A stretch of 64,000 nt of DNA from Bog-473 sp963742035 (GTDB lineage: Bacteria; Actinomycetota; Acidimicrobiia; Acidimicrobiales; RAAP-2): the NCBI GenBank assembly GCA_963742035.1, contig CAVUKH010000006.1:62001-126000 (forward strand). The letters run 5' to 3'. The notes under the pieces were generated by a model. It was not told the origin of the DNA, made no database searches, and saw only the letters and a program-made list of their open reading frames with translations. The translations under genes and the position numbers were made by a program. Positions 51,822 through 59,430 of the stretch are shown piece by piece; position 1 is the first letter of the stretch, and the number at the start of each line of letters is the position of its first letter.

Positions 51822-52292
51822 TCACGATTGGCCTCCGATCACAATGTTCTCCAGCGCCTGGCGGGTCTGTTCGCTGTTCGCCGCCTCTGCCTGCAAGATG
51901 GTCAGCAATCGGGTGAGCCAGACATCGATGCCGACCTTCTCGCTACGGATCCGGATGCCGCCCGAGGCGTGCCCGATGGTGCAGCGGACGGTACCGCCCT
52001 CCACCGCCGCCTCCAGGGTGTCGTCGCCGAGTGTGATGCGCACGGACTTGATCTCGTCGGACTTGCGGAAGCGTCCCGCCCGCTCCACAGAGATCCGGTC
52101 GCCCAGGGCGTCGGAGAGCTGCGCCACCAGCAGCTTGAGCATGATGCGGAGATCGGTGCTGTTGGACGCCAGCTGAGAGACGGCCATGCTCAGGTCGAAG
52201 GCGGCATCCTCCGACCCGGCGCCCGTCCCGGTCCCCATTCCCTCAAGCGATCCACCTGGTGAGCCGGCGGGCTCCATTGACATCGAGCGCAT
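51822..52292 (-). CDS. Small unknown protein heading the YbjQ operon
   Basis: 156 residues. A Gly/Ser-rich N-terminus, a helix (LSMAVSQLASNSTDLRIMLKLLVAQLSDALG), a beta-rich middle (DRISVERAGRFR, IKSVRITLGDDTLEAAVEGGTVRCTIG, GGIRIRSEKVGID) and a final helix LTRLLTILQAEAANSEQTRQALENIV. No family is recognised. The stop shares GTGA with a GTG in another frame that would begin the next YbjQ-like gene if a base were missing. Position suggests it works with the YbjQ-like proteins. Confidence 0.72.
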   Translation of the reverse strand: MRSMSMEPAGSPGGSLEGMGTGTGAGSEDAAFDLSMAVSQLASNSTDLRIMLKLLVAQLSDALGDRISVERAGRFRKSDEIKSVRITLGDDTLEAAVEGGTVRCTIGHASGGIRIRSEKVGIDVWLTRLLTILQAEAANSEQTRQALENIVIGGQS

Positions 52293-52345
52293 CGTACCGC
52301 CACCTGCGGGAGGCGAACCTGCGGGCCATGACCCTCGACAGGCAC

Positions 52346-52795
52346 TCAGGCCGGGCGTGGCTCACAGATGACGACCGGGATCTCGCGGCCGGCCTTCTTC
52401 TGGTAGCTGTCGTAGCCCTTGTAGACGGCCACGATGTCGGGCCACATCAGTGCCTTCTCCTCCGGCGAAGCCGTCCGCGCCCGCATCGCTCGGGTCTCCC
52501 CGTTCATCGTCACCTGCACGTCGGGGTTGGCCACCAGGTTGCGGTACCACTGCGGGTCGCGGGGGTCGCCACCCTTCGAGGCGATCAGCACCACCCGGTT
52601 CTCGTCGTGGATGGGCGTCGTCAGCATGGTGGTGCGAGCCTCTCCGGACTTACGCCCGACGGTCTGCAGCTCCACGCCCGGCATGCCGAAGAGGACGTTG
52701 GGCCAACGACCGCCGGTGACGCGCAGCACCGCCTTGTGCGTGAGGTTCAAGATTTTGAAGCCGGCATCGACGACGGGCTTGTGTTGCTCGGGCAT
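52346..52795 (-). CDS. Ddn-like deazaflavin (F420)-dependent nitroreductase family protein
   Basis: 149 residues. The split-barrel Ddn pattern is LTHKAVLRVTGGR, VELQTVGRKSGEARTTMLT, LIASKGGDPRDPQWYRNLVANP and VQVTMNGETRAMRART. Such proteins use reduced F420, or bind it, in reductions of quinones and nitro compounds. GGAGG lies three nt before ATG 52795 (AAGGAGGACGATG), and just upstream is a triple direct repeat in the leader. Single gene. Confidence 0.92.
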   Translation of the reverse strand: MPEQHKPVVDAGFKILNLTHKAVLRVTGGRWPNVLFGMPGVELQTVGRKSGEARTTMLTTPIHDENRVVLIASKGGDPRDPQWYRNLVANPDVQVTMNGETRAMRARTASPEEKALMWPDIVAVYKGYDSYQKKAGREIPVVICEPRPA

Positions 52796-53134
52796 CGTCC
52801 TCCTTGTCTTCTGGGGCCTTGTCTCTGGGGCCTCGTCTCTGGGGCTCCATGGGTGGCGTCGTTCATGTGTCGCGTCGTTCGTTGCGGCTGGGGCCACACT
52901 CACCCTGCATCTGGTGTGCCTCTCAGTCTTCCCATCCCCTGTTGTCCCGACGAACCTATAGGGAACGGCCGTGCGTGGTCGACGGCACGAATCACAACGC
53001 CAGGCCATAACGACATGAACTCCTGGTGAACGGCGGTTCGTGACCCCCGCAGCCACATCACGCTCGATACCATGGTGCACGCGCACGACGTGCGGAATCG
53101 GTTGGGAACGGCGATCACGGATCCGACAGGGAGA
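52796..53134. other. 339-bp divergent region between the Ddn-like and GH43 genes
   Basis: Besides the triple repeat at 52804-52846 it holds no gene that I can support. GATACC just before an ATG at 53072 could be a -10 for the GH43 gene. An ATG at 53072 in the GH43 frame is an alternative start for that gene. Confidence 0.5.
52804..52846. repeat. Triple 14-15-bp direct repeat in the Ddn-like leader
   Basis: TTGTCTTCTGGGGCC (52804), TTGTCTCTGGGGCC (52819) and TCGTCTCTGGGGCT (52833). On the mRNA strand each copy reads GGCCCCAGAGACAAG or close, and it abuts the AAGGAGG ribosome binding site. Confidence 0.75.
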
Positions 53135-55042
53135 ATGGTGACCTTCTCACCGCTGCACACGCGACGACATTTTTGCGCCACACTGCGTGACACATTGCGC
53201 GCCGCTCTCGCCGCCGTGGCCGCCCTCGTCATCGTCTCCGGCGCGGCCGGAGCCGTCGCCCTGGCCGGCGCGCCGCCGGCGGGTGCAGCCAACTGGTCCC
53301 CCGTGCACCCGGGCGACTTCCCCGACCCGAGCGTCCTGCATTGGGGAGGCGTCTATTACGGGTTCGCCACCCAGAGCTTCTCGTCCGCGGGCGACATCAC
53401 CAACATCCAGGTGTCCACGTCTCTCGATGGGGTCAACTGGACGGCCTCCGGCATCGACGCCCTGCCGACGCTTCCTTCGTGGGCCGAGGTGGGCGACACC
53501 TGGGCCCCGAGCGTGGCTTACAGCGGCGTCAGCGGCGATTTCGTCATGTACTACACGGCAACGGAGGCCTCCACGGGTGATCAGTGCATCGGGGTGGCGA
53601 CGTCCGGGTCCCCTACCGGCCCGTACACGGACTCCAACGAGGCGCCGGTCGTCTGCGACAACGGGCCCGATTCGTCGCCAAGCACCATCGACGTGGGGAA
53701 CTGGGGCGGCAGCATCGACCCCGACGTCTTCACCGACGACGCGGGCGATTCCTTCCTGCTCTGGAAAGACGACGGGAACCACATGGGGGTGTCCACCCCC
53801 ATCAGATCGGTCCCACTGACCTCGAACCTCTTGGCGCCGGCCGCCCAGCCGACGACGCTCCTGTGGGACGACGCGCCTTGGCAAAGCAACATCATCGAGG
53901 GCCCCGACATGGTCGAGTACCAGAACAACTACTACCTCTTTTACGCGGGCAGCGACGAGGGCGCGTCGACCTACGCCATCGGGTGGGCCAGTTGCCCCTC
54001 GGGCCCGAGTGCCAGCTGCACCGACATGTCCTCGACGGGACCGTTGCTGGCCACGTCCCCGGGCATGTCGGGTCCCGGCGGCCCGGACGTGTTCGCTCTG
54101 CCCTCGGGCCAGCTCGTCATGGCCTTCGCCGCCTGGCAGGGGACGACCATCGGCTATCTCAGCTGTGGGTTCCGGCCCATGTATCTGGCCACGCTCAGCT
54201 TCGCCTCGCCGGGTGGCGCGCCCTCGCTGGCGCCGGCGACGAACACCGGGCCGGCCGCCAGCCCGAGCTGCCCGGCCTCCTCGCACCCCGCGCCTGGGTA
54301 CTGGCAGGTCGGCGCGGACGGCGGCATCTTCACGTTCGGCGCCGCCCAGTTCTACGGCTCCACCGGGTCCCTGCGACTGAACAAGCCGGTGGTCGGCATG
54401 GCGGCAACACCTGACGGCGGGGGCTACTGGCTCGTGGCCAGCGACGGCGGCGTGTTCGCGTACGGCGACGCGCAGTTTTACGGCTCGACGGGCAGCATCA
54501 CGTTGAACAAACCGATCATCGGCATGATCTCATCGCTCGACGGAAGGGGCTACTGGCTGATCGCCAGCGACGGTGGCGTGTTCGCCTATGGCGACGCGAA
54601 GTTCTACGGGTCAGCGGGCGGCGACCAGCTCGCCTACCCCGTCACCTCTGCCGCACCGGGCTACCTGGGCGGCGGCTATTGGATGGTCGACGCCAACGGG
54701 CAAGTCTTCAACTTCGGCGACGCCCGCTTCGAGGGCCAGCCCGCCGAGGCGCCCGGCTGGTACACCATCACCGGCATGGCGGGCACACAGAACTCGAGCG
54801 GGTACTGGCTCGCCAGCGCGAACGGCAACGTCGCTGACTTCGGCGACGCCGCGCCCTACGGCTCCATGTACGGAACCGCTCTGAACGCGCCGGTCGTGGG
54901 CATCACCGCGACGAACGACGGCGCCGGCTACTGGCTCCAGGGCTCCGACGGAGGCATCTTCACCTTCGGCAACGCTCAGTTCTACGGCTCCATGGGCGGC
55001 CGACATCTGAACGCACCGATGGTCGGCATCGCCGCCACCTGA
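53135..55042 (+). CDS. Secreted GH43-like glycoside hydrolase with six C-terminal GYW repeats
   Basis: 635 residues from ATG 53135. A signal peptide (ALAAVAALVIVSGAAGAVALA, cleavage near AGA/ANW) precedes a five-bladed GH43-like domain: DFPDPSVLHWGGVYYGF (catalytic Asp), IDPDVFTDDAGDSFLLWKDD and NIIEGPDMVEYQNNYYLFY (Glu). The substrate would be an arabinan- or xylan-type polymer. From about residue 390 six repeats of ~42 residues follow, each starting GYWLVASDGGVFAYGDAQFY or similar, typical of actinobacterial propeller domains. ATG 53072 is another possible start. Confidence 0.87.
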   Translation: MVTFSPLHTRRHFCATLRDTLRAALAAVAALVIVSGAAGAVALAGAPPAGAANWSPVHPGDFPDPSVLHWGGVYYGFATQSFSSAGDITNIQVSTSLDGVNWTASGIDALPTLPSWAEVGDTWAPSVAYSGVSGDFVMYYTATEASTGDQCIGVATSGSPTGPYTDSNEAPVVCDNGPDSSPSTIDVGNWGGSIDPDVFTDDAGDSFLLWKDDGNHMGVSTPIRSVPLTSNLLAPAAQPTTLLWDDAPWQSNIIEGPDMVEYQNNYYLFYAGSDEGASTYAIGWASCPSGPSASCTDMSSTGPLLATSPGMSGPGGPDVFALPSGQLVMAFAAWQGTTIGYLSCGFRPMYLATLSFASPGGAPSLAPATNTGPAASPSCPASSHPAPGYWQVGADGGIFTFGAAQFYGSTGSLRLNKPVVGMAATPDGGGYWLVASDGGVFAYGDAQFYGSTGSITLNKPIIGMISSLDGRGYWLIASDGGVFAYGDAKFYGSAGGDQLAYPVTSAAPGYLGGGYWMVDANGQVFNFGDARFEGQPAEAPGWYTITGMAGTQNSSGYWLASANGNVADFGDAAPYGSMYGTALNAPVVGITATNDGAGYWLQGSDGGIFTFGNAQFYGSMGGRHLNAPMVGIAAT

Positions 55043-55171
55043 CCAACGCCGGCGACTCGATGGGGTCGCCACGGCGCAGCCGACGCGGTGGCGAGCGTCC
55101 GCCTGCCCTCGGCGGCCCGGGCCGTCGTGGCACCCACGACGACCCAGGCCCCGAGAGGCCGCCACACCTCT

Positions 55172-55195
55172 GAACCGGCGAACCGGCGAACCGGC
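55172..55195. repeat. Three tandem GAACCGGC units
   Basis: Three exact 8-bp copies directly beside the stop codon of the 55197 gene, in the 154-bp convergent gap. No hairpin with a T tract is visible in the gap. Confidence 0.7.
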
Positions 55196-55196
55196 G

Positions 55197-55856
55197 CTAG
55201 TAGCCGTGCCCTCCGCTCGCGGGGCTCGTGGTCGGCGTGGTCGTGGGAGGCGGCATGGTCGACGTGGCGGGGGCACCCACCGCCGCTGATGTCGGGATGC
55301 CGCTCTTCAAGACGGCGAACCACTCGGCGCCGACGTTCTGCCCATGCGCCTGCCCCTGCTTCTTGTCCCCCTCGAAGCGGTAGAGCGGCAGCTCGTGGAA
55401 GGCGACTTGCCAATGCCCGTCGCCGACATTGACGAGGGTCAGGCCCTTCACTCCGTGCGGACCGGACACGTGCGCACCTTTTGGCGCCAGAAGCGGCGGC
55501 CAGATAGTGGCGCAGGCCCCTGTGCACGTCGAGGTGCCCGGCTTGTCCTCGGTGAAGCGGTACAGCGTCAGACCGGAGGAGGTGGTGAGCACGGTCCCGA
55601 CGCCGGAGATGTCGGCGGTCGAAATGGTGACCGTCTTGGCGTGGCTGCCGGCGGCTCCGGCGCTCCCGCCGGGCAGCATCACGACCAGGGTGAGTGCGAA
55701 GGCGGCGGTGGCCAGTCCGACAGACGAGAGGGTCCCGGCAACGGCCGGACGCAAACCTCGTCTGGTTCCGCACGCCGCGACTCCCCCCACCTTCCTGTCC
55801 CTTGGATCTGGTTTCCGTCTCCTCACGCCCGTGCCTGCATTCGCCTCTGCCGCCAT
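55197..55856 (-). CDS. Exported protein with Yx(F/W/Y)xxD repeats (COG4315-like)
   Basis: 219 residues. A hydrophilic N-terminus, one helix (VGLATAAFALTLVVMLPGGSA) and two motif copies: LTLYRFTEDKPGTSTCTGAC with ATIWPPL, and LPLYRFEGDKKQGQAHGQN with VGAEWFAV. The family is often annotated as predicted lipoprotein; here no lipobox cysteine is seen, so it is a signal-anchored protein instead. AAGGGA precedes ATG 55856 at about nine nt. Function unknown; a link to metal or redox binding is only inferred from Cys/His. Confidence 0.83.
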   Translation of the reverse strand: MAAEANAGTGVRRRKPDPRDRKVGGVAACGTRRGLRPAVAGTLSSVGLATAAFALTLVVMLPGGSAGAAGSHAKTVTISTADISGVGTVLTTSSGLTLYRFTEDKPGTSTCTGACATIWPPLLAPKGAHVSGPHGVKGLTLVNVGDGHWQVAFHELPLYRFEGDKKQGQAHGQNVGAEWFAVLKSGIPTSAAVGAPATSTMPPPTTTPTTSPASGGHGY

Positions 55857-55998
55857 GTCGCGTCGTCCCTTCGTTCGTCTCCATTTGGCTCGAGGGTCAT
55901 ACGGGCCGGGGTAGCAGCAGGATTGCAGTACCGGATGGCGGCCTATCCTGGGTCGGCGTCGCCCGGGCCGACCTGCGGCGCCAAGGGAGGGCAGGCTC

Positions 55999-56658
55999 AT
56001 GGCAGGCAACACGGAAGAGACGGACAACGCGGACGAGACGGGTGGGACGGGCCGGACAGCCGGTTTCGAGCTGCGGGGCATCAACCATCTCGCACTCGTG
56101 TGCCGCGACATGGAGCGGACGGTCGACTTCTACACCAACATCCTCGGCATGCCCTTGGTCAAGACGATCGAGCTGCCGGCGGGCATGGGACAGCACTTCT
56201 TCTTCGACTGCGGTGGTGGCGACTGCCTCGCCTTCTTCTGGTTCCCCGACGCGCCCGACGGTGTCCCCGGGATCAGTGCGCCGGCGGCACGTCCGGACCA
56301 GGGTGACCTCACCAGCGCGGTGGGGTCGATGAACCACGTCGCCTTCGACGTCGCGCCGGAGAAGATTGCCGAATATCGCGACCGCCTGGTGGCCGCGGGC
56401 ATCCCCTGCACCGAGATCGCCAATCACGACGACTCCGAATGGGGCATCAGTGATGCGATGCACTCGGGGGTGTTCGTACGGAGCGTGTACTTCCAAGATC
56501 CCGACGGGATCCTGCTGGAATTCGCCTGCTGGATGCGTGAGTTCGAGCTCGGCGACGTGGCGCATGCCCCGGCCCGGTCGACCAAGGCGAACGTGCAGGG
56601 CATTGTCACGGCGGCCGAGTCCGAGTTGGCCGCCCCGGTCGAGCCGATCCGGGCCTGA
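55999..56658 (+). CDS. VOC-family protein (extradiol-dioxygenase-like)
   Basis: 219 residues. LRGINHLALVCRDMERTVDFYTNILGMPLV opens the first module, and SMNHVAFDVAPEKIAEYRDRL opens the second; SVYFQDPDGILLEFACW carries the metal-ligand Glu. Metal ligands would be His (NHLA), His (NHVA) and Glu (LLEF). GGGAGG is nine nt before the ATG. First of a three-gene same-strand group with a CMD-like and an AttH-like protein. Confidence 0.87.
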   Translation: MAGNTEETDNADETGGTGRTAGFELRGINHLALVCRDMERTVDFYTNILGMPLVKTIELPAGMGQHFFFDCGGGDCLAFFWFPDAPDGVPGISAPAARPDQGDLTSAVGSMNHVAFDVAPEKIAEYRDRLVAAGIPCTEIANHDDSEWGISDAMHSGVFVRSVYFQDPDGILLEFACWMREFELGDVAHAPARSTKANVQGIVTAAESELAAPVEPIRA

Positions 56659-56715
56659 CGAAAACACCTATCCGCCGCCGTCGCCCGTCGCTCAATCCAA
56701 GAGGTCGCCCGTCCC

Positions 56716-57354
56716 ATGCCCCGTCTCCGCCAGGTCCCCAAGGACGAAGCCACCGCACCAATCGTCACCACCATGTACGAGTGGCTGTTCGAGGGCCGCG
56801 ACCCCGTCGCCCAGCCGGGCCGCTGGGATGGCACCACCGGCGACTGGTGGACCGTCTTCGCCAACAGCCCTGACATCCTCGACCATTGCGTCAAGGGCTT
56901 CGGGCTGTACCAATCGCCCACACGGGTACTCGACCCCAGGCTGCGCGAGCTCGGGCAGATCCGAGCGGGCTACGGGGCATCGAGTCAGTTCGTCTTCAGC
57001 CAGCACGCCAAGTCCATGCGGGAGCTCGGCATGCCCGAGGCGCAGATCGCGCACATCCCGGCCTGGAGCACAGCGCCCGAGGGTACCTACGACGCCGCCG
57101 AGCGGGCGGTCCTCGCCTACACCGACTGTCTCGTCTACGACCACGGCCGCGTGCCCGACGCACTCTTCGCCGAGCTCCAAAGCCACCTCAATGACGTCGC
57201 CATCCTGGAGCTGACGTACATCACCACGCTGTACTTCCAGCACGCCGTGATGTCCAAGGCCCTCCGCACCGAGTTCGACGACCGCGAGGATCCTGTCGTC
57301 GAGGTTCCAGGCCCGGTAGGTTCCAGCGCCATGCATCCGGGACCGAATCGGTGA
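56716..57354 (+). CDS. Carboxymuconolactone decarboxylase-like (AhpD-fold) protein without active cysteines
   Basis: 212 residues, helical. RELGQIRAGYGASSQFVFSQHAKSMRELG and AERAVLAYTDCLVYDHGRVPD fit the CMD/AhpD fold. The usual CxxC is replaced by GASSQ, so peroxidase activity is unlikely. No strong ribosome binding site was seen for ATG 56716. The next gene starts in its stop codon (GTGA), so they act together. Confidence 0.83.
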   Translation: MPRLRQVPKDEATAPIVTTMYEWLFEGRDPVAQPGRWDGTTGDWWTVFANSPDILDHCVKGFGLYQSPTRVLDPRLRELGQIRAGYGASSQFVFSQHAKSMRELGMPEAQIAHIPAWSTAPEGTYDAAERAVLAYTDCLVYDHGRVPDALFAELQSHLNDVAILELTYITTLYFQHAVMSKALRTEFDDREDPVVEVPGPVGSSAMHPGPNR

Positions 57355-58373
57355 CGACGGAACACGTCGTCCTGCCGGACGACGAAAAGCGGCACACGCC
57401 CGACGGTGAGGACTTGTGGAACGAGTCCTACTACTGCGACTTCGTGCGGTCCGATGGCTCCATGGGCGGCTGGCTCCGGCTCGGTCTCTATCCCAACCGC
57501 CGACTGGCCTGGTGGACGACCTGGATCGTGTTCCCCGACCGTCCCGGTGTCTGCTCAGTCGACTACGCGGCGCCGGTCCCGCCCGATGAAGGGCTCGTCT
57601 CAGCATCCGACGGCGCCCGGATCGAGATCGACCTGCGCCGTCCACTCGAGGCTCTCCGCCTGGCGGCAAGTGCGCAGGCCTCCATCATCGACCCACCCGA
57701 ACAGGTCTACACACGAGGCGAACAGAGCGGCACCCCGGCGCGCCTCGACCTCGACCTGACCTGGACGACCGACGGCGTCCCGTATCACTACGACCTCACG
57801 ACGCGCTACGAGATACCCTGCCTCGTGAGCGGGACCGTCAGCGTCGACGGAGAGGCCTTCACGGTCGACGGGCAGGGCCAGCGCGACCACTCCTGGGGCG
57901 TGCGGGATTGGTGGGCCTTCGGATGGTGCTGGTGCTCCGTGCGCCTCGACGACGGGACCCGGATCCACCTGGCCGACATCCGGATGGGTCTCGGCATCCC
58001 CGTCTTCTTCGGATACATCCAGCGGCCCGGTGAGGTGCATCCTGCCACGGCGCTCACCGTGACCGAAGATCTGGGTGAGCACGGATTCCCATCCAAGGCG
58101 CGCATCGAGATCGCCGCCGGGCCCGGCGCTGAACCAGGCGGTGCCGGCGTGCCCCTCGGCCTCGAGGTCACGCCGGTCGCCTTCGGACCGGTCCTGTTGC
58201 GCGACGACGAAGGCGGGCGCACGAGCCGGTTCCCCCGGGCCATGGTGCGGTGCCGGACCGACGACGGCCGTACCGGCGCTGGATGGATTGAGTGGAACCA
58301 GCCGGAGGCCGCCGCGCCGGCCGACAGCGTTTCACATCCCACGAACAACAATCCGGGTTCTACCCCCGTGTGA
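57351..58373 (+). CDS. AttH/CrtC-like lipocalin-type protein
   Basis: 340 residues, soluble, beta-rich. Two lipocalin-like halves: WNESYYCDFVRSDGSMGGWL and RLGLYPNRRLAWW at the start, and GQGQRDHSWGVRDWWAFGW at the centre, a hallmark of hydroxyneurosporene-synthase (CrtC)/AttH relatives and of DUF7064/7065 proteins. They handle hydrophobic ligands such as isoprenoids or steroids. It overlaps the CMD-like gene by GTGA. Role with the VOC protein is possibly lipid or terpenoid breakdown (inference). Confidence 0.82.
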   Translation: MTTEHVVLPDDEKRHTPDGEDLWNESYYCDFVRSDGSMGGWLRLGLYPNRRLAWWTTWIVFPDRPGVCSVDYAAPVPPDEGLVSASDGARIEIDLRRPLEALRLAASAQASIIDPPEQVYTRGEQSGTPARLDLDLTWTTDGVPYHYDLTTRYEIPCLVSGTVSVDGEAFTVDGQGQRDHSWGVRDWWAFGWCWCSVRLDDGTRIHLADIRMGLGIPVFFGYIQRPGEVHPATALTVTEDLGEHGFPSKARIEIAAGPGAEPGGAGVPLGLEVTPVAFGPVLLRDDEGGRTSRFPRAMVRCRTDDGRTGAGWIEWNQPEAAAPADSVSHPTNNNPGSTPV

Positions 58374-58431
58374 CCACGGCCGTCATACGGCCGGGGCGTC
58401 AGCCACCGATTCCTTTGCGCACCAAACCGCC

Positions 58432-59376
58432 ATGTTGCGTGAGCTTCCGAGTTTCCCTGCCGTGGATGGATCCAAAGAATCGCCCGTCGCCGACAAGCGC
58501 CCGTGCCCGAACAGGCGCCAGCGTCGCCAGCAATCCGGCCGCCGCGATCGCCGCGATCGCCGCGATCGCCGCGATCGCCGCCATCGCCGACCTCTGAGCA
58601 ACGCGGCATTCCCCCTGGCGGCGTGGGCCGCTCTGTTCGCTTTGGCCGCGACTGCCGCCATCGCGCTCTTGAGTGGATCCACCGGACCTCTCGCTGCAGC
58701 CGCCTCCGCCAAGGGCGGCGACCCAACGGCCCCCGCCGCATCCACGACAACGACCATCTTCCCCTCCGGATCGACCCCGGCTGACAAGTGGGTTCTGAAA
58801 GCCGTCGCCGCCGAGCAACAATTCGGCAGTGTCCACGTCGACGGAAGAATCTCGCAGGGCAAGTCCGACATCCTCCTCGAGCTTCTCGTCAACTCCGACG
58901 GTGAGGGCGGCGGCGAGTTCGTCGAAAATGGCAGCCTTATTGAGATCGAGCGTGTCGGCCCTCTCCTCTACTTCAACGCACCGGCGAAGTTCTGGGCGAC
59001 GCATGCCACAGCGGCGCAGACCAAGGTGTACGGCGGGAAGTGGATCCAATTCTCGGCGGTCGACGAGCGGTTCACCTCCTTCGACCAGTTCCTCGATGCC
59101 GCCGATCTCGCCGTCGCGGCCTTCGAGGGTCACACGGCACCGCTCACCCTCGGCCGCCCCACCACATTCGCCGGCCACAAGGTCGTGGTCATAAAAGACA
59201 CGGTCACGAACAACGGGAAGAGGAGCACTGGCCTCATGTACATAGCCGCCAAAGGCCCGGCGCTGGTGTACAAGATCGTCGATGACACCCCCGGCGACAT
59301 GAGCACCGTCGTCTTCAACCACTACGCCAAGGCTGTCCCGCTGACCGTCCCACCCAACGCCATCAACCTGTCCTAG
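58432..59376 (+). CDS. Membrane-anchored extracytoplasmic protein with N-terminal RRD repeat
   Basis: 314 residues from ATG 58432. About 57 basic residues, including RRDRRDRRDRRD, come before one helix (AAFPLAAWAALFALAATAAIALL). After it is a Thr/Ala/Pro linker and a ~200-residue domain (KWVLKAVAAEQQFGSVHVDG, SDILLELLVNSDGEGGGEFVENG, TFAGHKVVVIKDT) similar in layout to LppX/LprG-type lipid-binding or anti-sigma domains, without a sequence match I trust. The RRD stretch is coded by a tandem DNA repeat. Function unknown. Confidence 0.7.
   Translation: MLRELPSFPAVDGSKESPVADKRPCPNRRQRRQQSGRRDRRDRRDRRDRRHRRPLSNAAFPLAAWAALFALAATAAIALLSGSTGPLAAAASAKGGDPTAPAASTTTTIFPSGSTPADKWVLKAVAAEQQFGSVHVDGRISQGKSDILLELLVNSDGEGGGEFVENGSLIEIERVGPLLYFNAPAKFWATHATAAQTKVYGGKWIQFSAVDERFTSFDQFLDAADLAVAAFEGHTAPLTLGRPTTFAGHKVVVIKDTVTNNGKRSTGLMYIAAKGPALVYKIVDDTPGDMSTVVFNHYAKAVPLTVPPNAINLS
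58542..58586. repeat. 9-bp tandem repeat (CCGCGATCG) coding for Arg-Arg-Asp
   Basis: Four exact units and one variant (CCGCCATCG). Each unit includes the GCGATCGC-like palindrome. The period of nine keeps the frame, so copy number can vary as an in-frame VNTR. Confidence 0.9.
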
Positions 59377-59430
59377 ACCAATTCCGACTGACGGACCGCA
59401 GCCCGTCCCCCCTGGGGATCGGTCGCTCGA

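Noticed and set aside
55043..55196. Terminator between the GH43 and Yx(F/W/Y)xxD genes
   Set aside because: The gap has tandem GAACCGGC units but no stem-loop with a T tract.
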